Of a DNA stretch of 5,796 nt, positions 1 to 5,261 are shown in pieces. Position 1 is the first letter of the stretch. Every line of letters begins with the position of its first letter. The stretch spans positions 8,581 through 14,376 of the forward strand of contig MFLS01000027.1 in assembly GCA_001781625.1 (NCBI GenBank). The letters are read 5' to 3'. The notes under the pieces were generated by a model. That model saw only the letters and a program-made list of their open reading frames with translations, was not told the DNA's origin and ran no database searches. The position numbers were made by a program, and so were the translations under genes. The stretch comes from Candidatus Kaiserbacteria bacterium RIFCSPHIGHO2_12_FULL_56_13 (GTDB taxonomy: Bacteria > Patescibacteriota > Minisyncoccia > Phycocordibacterales > Phycocordibacteraceae).

Positions 1-395
1 CCGAGACCGGCCACCTCGTCTTTTCGACCTTGCATACGAACAACGCGGCGCAGACGATCGACCGCATCATCGACATGTTCCCTGCTGAACAGCAGGCGCA
101 GGTCCGCGTCCAGCTTGCCGGGAGCTTGGCCGGCATCTTCTCCCAGCGTCTTGTGCCGCGCATCTCGGGGGGCCTCATCCCCGCCTACGAACTCCTCATC
201 AATACGACGGCAGTCGCCAACTTGATCCGCGAGGGGAGAAGCCACGAGATCACATCAATCGTCCAGACCTCGTCGCAAGAGGGGATGATCGACCTCGACC
301 GCTCTCTCGCCGAACTCGTGCGGCGCGGCGAAGTGGCGGCTGAAGAGGGAGCGCTCCACGCCATTGATCCCAAGACCTTCGAGCGTTACCTTTGA
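1..395 (+). CDS. pilT: Type IV pilus retraction ATPase PilT, C-terminal part (5' truncated by window edge)
   Basis: Cytoplasmic hexameric ATPase that powers pilin disassembly and pilus retraction. The gene enters from the left; the first whole codon is at base 3 and 130 residues remain before TGA 393-395. The visible part opens with the His box ETGHLVFSTLHT, followed by TIDRIIDMFP, both hallmarks of the PilT branch of secretion ATPases. Further on, IPAYELLI and AVANLIREG correspond to the PilT-specific HEIMI and AIRNLIRE elements needed for retraction; PilB/GspE proteins lack AIRNLIRE. Walker A and B lie upstream of the window. The apparent start at base 30 is only an internal TTG (Leu) codon. 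The stop TGA overlaps a TTG, and the pilC ATG lies 2 bases beyond it, so the two genes are probably co-translated. PilT identity is well supported; the ancestral-type PilT/PilB distinction rests on this C-terminal third only. Confidence 0.9.
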   Translation, partial: ETGHLVFSTLHTNNAAQTIDRIIDMFPAEQQAQVRVQLAGSLAGIFSQRLVPRISGGLIPAYELLINTTAVANLIREGRSHEITSIVQTSSQEGMIDLDRSLAELVRRGEVAAEEGALHAIDPKTFERYL

Positions 396-397
396 CC

Positions 398-1603
398 ATG
401 CTGTTTCAGTATCGCGCCATCGACCAAGACGGCCACGAACGAGAGGGGACGATAGAGGCGCTGTCAGAAGAGGTCGCGATCTCGGCGCTTCAGCGCCGCG
501 CTCTTGTCATCTCGGCGATCAGTCAAGCGGAGAAGAAGGGCATTTTCGCGCGCGAGTTCACCTTTTTCACCGGCATCAAGAATAAGGAGGTGGTGATTCT
601 CTCGCGTCAGATCGCGACCTTATTTGAAGCGCAGGTATCGGCACTCCGGATCTTCCGCCTCCTTGCCGCGGAGATAGGAAACACGCGGCTCTCGATGATG
701 CTTTCGACAGTTGCCGACGATATTCAGGGCGGGAGCCCGATCAGCAAGGCCCTTGCGAAACATCCGGCGGCGTTCAGCATCTTTTATGTCAATATGGTGC
801 GTGCGGGCGAAGAGTCGGGCAAGCTCTCGGAGACCTTCGGTCATCTCGCCGATTATCTCGACCGTTCGTACGAGGTCGTTTCAAAAGCAAAGAACGCGCT
901 CATCTATCCGGCGTTCGTTATCTGCGTGTTCATTGCAGTGATGGCTTTGATGCTCACCTATGTCGTGCCGCAGATCACCGCGATCTTGCTCGACACCGGC
1001 CAAGAACTGCCGATTTACACGAGAATCGTCATCGCGCTCTCGAACTTCTTCATCAACTACGGCGTCTTCCTCTTAATCGCGCTCCTCGCCCTTGCCGCAT
1101 ACGGTTATCGGCTCTCGCGCACGAGCGAGGGCAGGCGTTTCTTGAACTCCCTTGAGCTTGAGATCCCGTATGTTGGCGACCTCTATCGCAAGATGTATCT
1201 TGCGCGCATCGCTGACAACTTCTCCACCATGCTCATTTCAGGCGTGCCGGTCATCGAATCTTTGGACATCACGGCTTCGGTCGTTGGCAACGCGGTGTAC
1301 GCAACCGTCCTCAAAGAGGTGGGCGAGGCGGTGAAGGGCGGCTCCTCCATCTCTGATGCGCTCGCGCGGCACCCCCTGATACCCGGCATCATGGTCGCCA
1401 TGGTGCGGGTTGGAGAGGAGACCGGCGAGCTCGGTTCGATCCTCACGACCCTGGCGAAGTTTTACAACCGCGAGGTGACCAATGCTGTCGACACTCTCGT
1501 GGGGTTGATCGAGCCCTTTATGATCGTGGCGCTCGGTCTTGGCGTCGGGATCTTGCTCGCGGCTATCCTCATGCCCATTTATAACCTCGCGGGCTCCTTT
1601 TAA
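398..1603 (+). CDS. pilC: Type IV pilus inner-membrane platform protein PilC (T2SSF/GspF family)
   Basis: Polytopic membrane protein that couples the cytoplasmic ATPases to pilin insertion and removal; 401 residues, the normal length for PilC/GspF. It starts MLFQYRAIDQDG, the usual short beta N-terminus. There are two T2SSF repeats, at about residues 67-190 and 267-394. Each contains the GGSPISKALAKHP / GGSSISDALARHP helix pair and the (A/V)GEE(S/T)G signature (137-141 and 339-343). Hydrophobic segments lie at about 168-192, 216-237 and 368-394, giving the expected three membrane helices, and the end LMPIYNLAGSF is typical. I chose ATG 398. An in-frame TTG at 392 overlaps the pilT stop (TTGA) and would add two residues. 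Neither start has a Shine-Dalgarno sequence. The gene lies directly after pilT and is separated from pilA by only 71 bases. Confidence 0.95.
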   Translation: MLFQYRAIDQDGHEREGTIEALSEEVAISALQRRALVISAISQAEKKGIFAREFTFFTGIKNKEVVILSRQIATLFEAQVSALRIFRLLAAEIGNTRLSMMLSTVADDIQGGSPISKALAKHPAAFSIFYVNMVRAGEESGKLSETFGHLADYLDRSYEVVSKAKNALIYPAFVICVFIAVMALMLTYVVPQITAILLDTGQELPIYTRIVIALSNFFINYGVFLLIALLALAAYGYRLSRTSEGRRFLNSLELEIPYVGDLYRKMYLARIADNFSTMLISGVPVIESLDITASVVGNAVYATVLKEVGEAVKGGSSISDALARHPLIPGIMVAMVRVGEETGELGSILTTLAKFYNREVTNAVDTLVGLIEPFMIVALGLGVGILLAAILMPIYNLAGSF

Positions 1604-1644
1604 GGATATCCACACCAGGGACGCCACGCCTCCCCTGCATGGCC

Positions 1645-1650
1645 TACAAT
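1645..1650 (+). promoter_or_regulatory. Possible -10 element (TACAAT) ahead of the major pilin
   Basis: TACAAT matches the bacterial -10 consensus at five of six positions and sits in the only real gap inside the pilus operon. Initiation 7-8 bases downstream would leave a leader of roughly 17 bases before ATG 1675. No -35-like hexamer is present 16-18 bases upstream, and there is no extended -10 TG, so the case is weak. A dedicated promoter would fit the usual need for far more major pilin than platform protein. Confidence 0.22.
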
Positions 1651-1674
1651 GTGAGACATAACCTAACAGTCATT

Positions 1675-2082
1675 ATGTACAACACCCGTTCACGTGGTTT
1701 TACGCTTATTGAGCTTCTCGTCGTCATCGCTATTATCGGGGTCTTGTCAGCAGTGGTCCTCGCCTCCCTTAACACGGCGCGCACCAAAGGCAATGACGCC
1801 GCAATCAAGGCAAACCTTGACAGCGCTCGTGCACAAGCAGAGATCTTTTATGACGGCGGGAACACCTATGAAGGTGTCTGCGCCGCTACGACCGGTATCG
1901 CCAACATGGTGACCGGAGCAGGCAATGCAGGCTCGGGAGATGTCGATTGCTACGATGTGCAGGGCGCCTATGCGATATCTGCCCAGTTGAAGAACGACAC
2001 CACGAAATACTGGTGCGTCGACAGCACCGGTCAGGCAGTTGAGAAAGCCGCTCAAATCGCTGCGGACGCAACAGCCTGCTAA
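1675..2082 (+). CDS. pilA: Major type IV pilin (PilA-like prepilin)
   Basis: Likely the main fibre subunit: 135 residues with an 8-residue leader MYNTRSRG cut before F9, giving a mature protein of 127. The class III signal is textbook: basic leader, G^FTLIE with Glu at mature position 5, then a hydrophobic helix to about residue 31. Four cysteines (C69, C92, C114, C135) could form two disulfides in the exported head domain. The small head with the SARAQAEIFYDGG and YWCVDSTGQAV segments resembles pilins I associate with Parcubacteria. I chose ATG 1675 over the in-frame ATG 1639 because it gives the normal short leader. No Shine-Dalgarno sequence is visible. Composition differs from neighbours: bases 1801-1860 are about 53% GC, against about 72% in 2581-2640 of pilD, consistent with codon choice for high expression. 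It is the only pilin here without an overlapping start, and it is followed 8 bases later by pilD. Confidence 0.9.
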   Translation: MYNTRSRGFTLIELLVVIAIIGVLSAVVLASLNTARTKGNDAAIKANLDSARAQAEIFYDGGNTYEGVCAATTGIANMVTGAGNAGSGDVDCYDVQGAYAISAQLKNDTTKYWCVDSTGQAVEKAAQIAADATAC

Positions 2083-2090
2083 ACTCTCCT

Positions 2091-2855
2091 TTGTTCTCTG
2101 TTGTCTTTTTCGTCCTCGGAGCGACAGCAGCAAGCTTCATGGGCCTTCTTACGGCGCGCCTCGCGAGAGGCGCGCCGTGGGTTATGGGCCGTTCACATTG
2201 CGATACCTGCAAGGCGCCTTTGCCGCCCCGCGCGTTGGTGCCGATATTCTCATGGGCATTTGCGAGGGGTAGATGTGTTCTCTGCAACGCCGCAGTCTCG
2301 CCCGCTTCAACAATCACGGAGATAATCCTTGGCGTGCTGTTCGTGCTTGCGTATCTCTTGCTCGGGCTCACCGAGATGCTCCCGGCTGTCCTCATTGCCT
2401 TGGCACTCCTTGCTGGTCTTGTGATCTATGACCTCGCGCACGGCCTCTTGCCCGCGGCCTTGCTCGGACTCTTCGTGGCGGCCGCATGCTTCGCGGCGAT
2501 TACAGCTTCAGCGACGCTCGAGATACTCCTCGTAACCCTCTGCACGGCGCTCCTCATTGGGTCGTCGCTCGCCGTGGTCCATCTTGCCTCTCGGGGCCGC
2601 GCGATGGGGCTTGCCGATGCGCCGCTTGCGTTCGGGCTCGCGCTTATCGCGGGGCCTTCGGCGCTCTCGGGCTTCGTCCTCACCTTTTGGATAGGCGGTG
2701 TCGTCGGGATAATCCTCTTGGCCCTACGGGCGCGGGGCGTTACGATACAGAGTGAGGTACCGTTCGCCCCATATCTGGCGGCCGGCTTCCTTCTCGCTTA
2801 CTTCACTCGATGGGACATTCTCGCTCTTGTCTCGCTCGCCTTGTCCGGCGCATAG
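2091..2855 (+). CDS. pilD: Prepilin peptidase / N-methyltransferase PilD (A24 aspartic protease)
   Basis: Integral membrane enzyme that removes prepilin leaders at G^F and methylates the new N-terminus; it serves all five pilins here. It has 254 residues, typical for the family. An N-terminal helix (about 3-20) leads into the cytoplasmic zinc loop with two CxxC pairs (C37/C40, C62/C65), the mark of the bifunctional form. The first catalytic Asp is D114 in IYDLAHGLLP. The second is D176 in AMGLADAPLAFG, where the canonical GxGD is GLAD and the usual Lys after it is Pro. VPFAPYLAAG (223-232) matches the late iPFGPfL motif. The start is TTG 2091, the only plausible one: the next in-frame ATG (2139) would delete the first membrane helix. 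Codons 21-30 form a strong hairpin (separate entry). The 3' end overlaps the next gene by 46 bases. Confidence 0.92.
   Translation: MFSVVFFVLGATAASFMGLLTARLARGAPWVMGRSHCDTCKAPLPPRALVPIFSWAFARGRCVLCNAAVSPASTITEIILGVLFVLAYLLLGLTEMLPAVLIALALLAGLVIYDLAHGLLPAALLGLFVAAACFAAITASATLEILLVTLCTALLIGSSLAVVHLASRGRAMGLADAPLAFGLALIAGPSALSGFVLTFWIGGVVGIILLALRARGVTIQSEVPFAPYLAAGFLLAYFTRWDILALVSLALSGA
2151..2178 (+). repeat. Perfect 12-bp inverted repeat / RNA hairpin with GCGA tetraloop inside pilD
   Basis: Arms 2151-2162 and 2167-2178 are exact reverse complements around the loop GCGA (2163-2166), a GNRA-type tetraloop. Two further U-G wobble pairs (2149-2150 with 2179-2180) could lengthen the RNA stem to 14. 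Ten of 12 pairs are G-C. Each arm also contains the palindrome GGCGCGCC, so the element is a direct and an inverted repeat at once. It starts 68 bases after the pilA stop codon and 60 bases into pilD. Possible roles are protecting the pilA mRNA 3' side, slowing pilD translation, or serving as an RNase cut point. The structure is seen directly; the role is inference. Confidence 0.8.
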
Positions 2856-3511
2856 CCGGGCACGTCCGGCACACTTCTTCGTGTGTCGGGTTTACTGTTA
2901 TCGAACTCCTCGTCGTTGCCGGCATCATCAGCGTCTTAAGCATCATTGTCATCGTCGGCCAGCAGGCATTTGGCCGGGGTCTCCTCCTTGCGAACGCGGC
3001 GTCTGATGTGGCGCTTTCTCTGCGGAACGCGCAAGTGTTCGGCATCGGGAGCCGCACGGTCGGGACAGTGAGCAATGCGGGCTATGGCCTCGACTTCTCC
3101 ATCGCAAGCCCCAGCTCTTTTTCATTCTTCGCTGACACTGATCCGCTCGCAAGTTGCGGAGCGCCAAACTGTAAGCCGGGCAACGGCTACTACACCTCGG
3201 CCGATGCTTTGGTGCAGCTCTATACCTTGAACAACGGCATTGAAGTGCAGAATTTCTGCGCCCTCGTGCCCCCCGCGCAGTGGTATTGCAAGCAAGGCGG
3301 GGCCGGCACGATAGAACATCTTTCGATTGTCTTCACGCGCCCCAACACTTCAGCGACCATCGGGGTGGGGAATATCGGTGCGGGCTTCACGAATATCCTC
3401 GGCGTCCCGTTCACGAAGGCCTGCATAGCGCTCATAAGCCGAGAGCTCACCACGCGCGCGCTCCTTGTGACGCAAGTCGGTAGCGTCGCTTCGACGCCCT
3501 CATGCCCATGA
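2810..3511 (+). CDS. Minor pilin, GspH/FimT-like, with an unusually long leader
   Basis: A prepilin of 233 residues with G27^F28, FTVIELLVVAG and Glu at mature position 5 (E32), then a hydrophobic helix to about residue 50. The stretch ASDVALSLRNAQVFGIGSRTV just after the helix resembles the GspH/FimT pattern of paired alpha-helix and Arg/Gln-Ala-Gln turn. The exported part has six cysteines (C116, C121, C150, C160, C205, C232). The leader is 27 residues, rich in Arg and His with two Cys, against 8 or 15 in its neighbours. No ATG, GTG or TTG lies between ATG 2810 and the cleavage site, so either the long leader is real or a non-standard start is used (ATA 2852 overlaps the pilD stop TAG as ATAG and would leave about 13 residues). 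From ATG 2810 it overlaps pilD by 46 bases. Probable role: tip-complex or priming minor pilin. GspG is less likely because the length and post-helix pattern differ. Confidence 0.8.
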   Translation: MGHSRSCLARLVRRIAGHVRHTSSCVGFTVIELLVVAGIISVLSIIVIVGQQAFGRGLLLANAASDVALSLRNAQVFGIGSRTVGTVSNAGYGLDFSIASPSSFSFFADTDPLASCGAPNCKPGNGYYTSADALVQLYTLNNGIEVQNFCALVPPAQWYCKQGGAGTIEHLSIVFTRPNTSATIGVGNIGAGFTNILGVPFTKACIALISRELTTRALLVTQVGSVASTPSCP

Positions 3512-4068
3512 ACCGCAGACTCTCAACCGTTCGCTGTTCGCTCTCGACGGGCTTCACCCTGGTCGAGCTTTTGGTCGCGATTGGCATCTTTTCTGTCATC
3601 ATGACTCTCTCGGCAGGCGCGTACCTCATCATGATCGGCGTGAGTCAGCGCGCGCAGGGGGTCGCGCTCGCCGCCGACAACCTCGCTTTCGTGTTTGAAA
3701 ACATGACGCGCTCGATCCGCACGGGGTCAGGATATTCTTGTAGCGGAGGCGACTGTTCGGGCGGCGCCTCTTTCTCTTTCATCTCCGCAAGTGGAGAGAG
3801 CATCACCTACTCCTTCGTGCCGCCTGCGGGCGATACGAAGGGGTATGTGCGGCAAATGGTCGACGGCACCCCCCTCTCGCTCACCGATCCGGGAGTCAAT
3901 ATCACTTCGCTCGCATTTCATCTCTTGGGTTCGGCTGGTACGGGGGCAGGCGACTATCATCAGCCGTTCCTTCGGGTGACCGTCGCCGGCTCCGTCGATG
4001 TGGGACACGGAGAGAACTTTTCGTTTTCTATGGAGACGGCCTCCGTGATGCGCAATCTCGATCTATGA
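3508..4068 (+). CDS. Minor pilin, GspJ/PilW-like
   Basis: A prepilin of 186 residues with leader MNRRLSTVRCSLSTG (15 residues) cut before F16; FTLVELLVAIGIFSVIM follows with Glu at mature position 5 (E20). After the helix comes ADNLAFVFENMTRSIRTGSGYSC, resembling the GspJ/PilW pattern of a helix ending in an Arg-x-x-Arg segment. Two exported cysteines, C78 and C83, are five residues apart and probably form a small disulfide loop. I chose ATG 3508 because it overlaps the previous TGA as ATGA; an in-frame ATG at 3502 would add Met-Pro. No Shine-Dalgarno sequence is visible, so translation probably depends on coupling. In type II secretion and T4P systems this class forms the tip complex with the GspI/PilV and GspK/PilX classes, which are the next two genes. 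Assignment to the J/W class is by N-terminal pattern and gene position. Confidence 0.8.
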   Translation: MNRRLSTVRCSLSTGFTLVELLVAIGIFSVIMTLSAGAYLIMIGVSQRAQGVALAADNLAFVFENMTRSIRTGSGYSCSGGDCSGGASFSFISASGESITYSFVPPAGDTKGYVRQMVDGTPLSLTDPGVNITSLAFHLLGSAGTGAGDYHQPFLRVTVAGSVDVGHGENFSFSMETASVMRNLDL

Positions 4069-4691
4069 CGCCCGAACTTTCAGTGAGGAACGGCGAGCAG
4101 CGTGGCGGCTTCACTCTTCTTGAAGTCCTGATCGCGGTCGCCCTGATCATGCTTGCGATCTCCGGACCCTTCTTTGCCGCAGCGGTGGCACAGATCGCGA
4201 CCCTCGACTCCAAGAATCGCTTTACGGCCTCGTATCTCGCCCAAGAGGGGATCGAATATGCACGCATGCTCCGCGATGATGCGTACCTCGGGGCATACGG
4301 AGCAGATGTCGGCGATCTCTCCGCCACGGCGTTTTACGATCATTTCTTGGGCGGCGCGAGCTCTGTTTCGGTATACGGTTGTCTCGGCAATCCCTCGGGG
4401 GGCCTCCCGGGAGGCGACGGGTCAGTCGCCTGCGCGCTCGATCCCGCGCTCCCCGTCGGCGTCGGTGCCGGCAAGGCCTTGCAGGCGTGCCCGTCGCCCT
4501 CTTCTTGCCCGTCTCTTTATCTCTCGGGCGGAGAGTACACGCTCACCAGCGGCACACCGACGATCTATGCACGCTCTCTCCGCTTCTACGATTTCGGGGC
4601 GGGCGTCGAGATCGTCTCAAGCGTGTCGTGGGTGTCTCGCGGAGTCACGCGCTCGGTCTCCCTCACGAGCTATCTTTTCCCATGGCAATGA
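4065..4691 (+). CDS. Minor pilin, GspI/PilV-like
   Basis: A prepilin of 208 residues with leader MTPELSVRNGEQRGG (15 residues) before F16; GGFTLLEVLIAVALI is the classic GspI/PilV start, with Glu at mature position 5 (E20). ASYLAQEGIEYARMLRDD (55-72) matches the helix that follows in PilV-type proteins (AxxxAqeGiE.aR). Four exported cysteines lie at C106, C123, C142 and C148, in a Gly/Pro/Ser-rich middle region (about 105-150) that looks like a flexible or insertion loop. The start ATG overlaps the previous stop as ATGA (4065-4068), and the stop overlaps the next start in the same way (4688-4691). It is likely a tip-complex partner of its J/W-like and K/X-like neighbours. Two overlapping small palindromic structures lie in the Gly-rich part at 4402-4431; I think they follow from base composition. 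Confidence 0.82.
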   Translation: MTPELSVRNGEQRGGFTLLEVLIAVALIMLAISGPFFAAAVAQIATLDSKNRFTASYLAQEGIEYARMLRDDAYLGAYGADVGDLSATAFYDHFLGGASSVSVYGCLGNPSGGLPGGDGSVACALDPALPVGVGAGKALQACPSPSSCPSLYLSGGEYTLTSGTPTIYARSLRFYDFGAGVEIVSSVSWVSRGVTRSVSLTSYLFPWQ

Positions 4692-5230
4692 ACCGCAACA
4701 GAGGATTCGCGCTTTTGGTCGCCGTCATCTTCGTATCAGTCGTGCTCGCGCTCGGCACGGCATTGAGTTCGCTCGGCTATAAGCAACAAATTCTCTCTTC
4801 AGGCGGGGCGCGCTCGCAGTATGCTTTTTACGCCGCTGACGCGGCTCTCGAGTGTGCGCTCACCGACACGCAGAAAGAGCTCGCAAACGACCCGTATGCG
4901 TACCAAAACTATTCGTACGGCGTCGGCAAGCCGCCCCCCACCTGCGGCAGTTTTGACACACAAGCGGTCTTTCCCTTTCAAGAGCTCTGCTACAACACGG
5001 GGAGTTGCCTGAATCAGCGTGTGAGCCGTAAGCGCTTCGAGATCGCTTTCGCAAACCCTCTCATTGAGACGAGCGGCACCGGGGCTTTGTGCGCCGACAT
5101 CACGGTGTATGAGACAGACGCAAAGCCCGCCGGCACCACCTATGTATTTTCTCAAGGGTACGACGTCCCGTGCGACAAGGTCGGCACCACGAACCGCATC
5201 GTGGTGCGTGGTATTTTTGCCAGGTTCTAA
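4688..5230 (+). CDS. Minor pilin, GspK/PilX-like, lacking Glu5
   Basis: A protein of 180 residues starting MNRNRG^FALLVAVIFVSVVLALG: a 6-residue basic leader and a hydrophobic helix, but Val instead of Glu at mature position 5. PilX_N and GspK proteins share the RGxALL(V/I)A start and often lack Glu5, fitting the subunit at the very tip. SQYAFYAADAALECAL (44-58) is the usual second helix. Six cysteines (C56, C86, C101, C107, C135, C162) suggest a disulfide-stabilised head. I chose ATG 4688, which overlaps the previous TGA as ATGA; ATG 4682 in frame would add Met-Ala. The open frame continues upstream to 4379, but that stretch is a shadow of the PilV-like gene. It is the last pilus gene; no PilY1-like adhesin follows. 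A terminator-like hairpin overlaps its last codons. Confidence 0.8.
   Translation: MNRNRGFALLVAVIFVSVVLALGTALSSLGYKQQILSSGGARSQYAFYAADAALECALTDTQKELANDPYAYQNYSYGVGKPPPTCGSFDTQAVFPFQELCYNTGSCLNQRVSRKRFEIAFANPLIETSGTGALCADITVYETDAKPAGTTYVFSQGYDVPCDKVGTTNRIVVRGIFARF
5184..5218 (+). terminator. Possible intrinsic terminator overlapping the 3' end of the last pilin gene
   Basis: A perfect 9-bp stem (5184-5192 with 5199-5207) encloses a 6-base loop, ACCGCA. Six bases after the stem comes TTTTT (5214-5218). The spacing between stem and T-run is longer than in a standard intrinsic terminator, and the element ends before the stop codon at 5228-5230. Its position between the pilus operon and a gene with its own promoter-like element is the main argument for function. 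Confidence 0.28.
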
Positions 5231-5253
5231 AGCGGCAACTCGCGCGGTATAGT
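5225..5253 (+). promoter_or_regulatory. Candidate promoter for ligA, possibly giving a leaderless transcript
   Basis: TATAGT at 5248-5253 is a good -10 match (five of six to TATAAT). A poor -35, TTCTAA at 5225-5230 (three of six to TTGACA), sits exactly 17 bases upstream, over the stop codon of the previous gene. Initiation 7-9 bases after the -10 would fall at 5260-5262, at the ATG itself. That fits the lack of a Shine-Dalgarno sequence and suggests a leaderless or nearly leaderless mRNA. Confidence 0.4.
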
Positions 5254-5261
5254 AGGGCGGT

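Noticed and set aside
1..395. First gene as PilB/GspE (extension ATPase)
   Set aside because: The AVANLIRE and TIDRIIDMFP segments match PilT, and the C-terminus lacks the tetracysteine zinc region typical of PilB/GspE.
1616..1637. Hairpin CAGGG/CCCTG between pilC and pilA as a terminator
   Set aside because: Only 5 bp with an 11-12-base loop and no T-run; too weak to call.
1639..1674. Earlier start (ATG 1639) for the major pilin
   Set aside because: It would give a 20-residue leader and put the possible -10 inside the gene; ATG 1675 gives the standard short basic leader.
1886..2395. Minus-strand open frame of about 169 codons under pilA and pilD
   Set aside because: It is antisense to pilA and pilD, whose motifs are clear; the product is an Arg/Ser-rich composition artefact.
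4402..4431. 14-bp palindrome and overlapping 7-bp stem in the PilV-like gene
   Set aside because: It lies in Gly-rich codons of high GC; a palindrome of this size is close to chance expectation for the window.
4471..4482. 12-bp palindrome GCAAGGCCTTGC
   Set aside because: About one 12-bp palindrome is expected by chance in a window of this length.
4379..4687. In-frame upstream extension of the PilX-like gene, as if a larger fusion protein
   Set aside because: The extension overlaps the PilV-like gene in another frame, is Arg-rich without features, and would bury the leader and G^F site in the middle of the protein.
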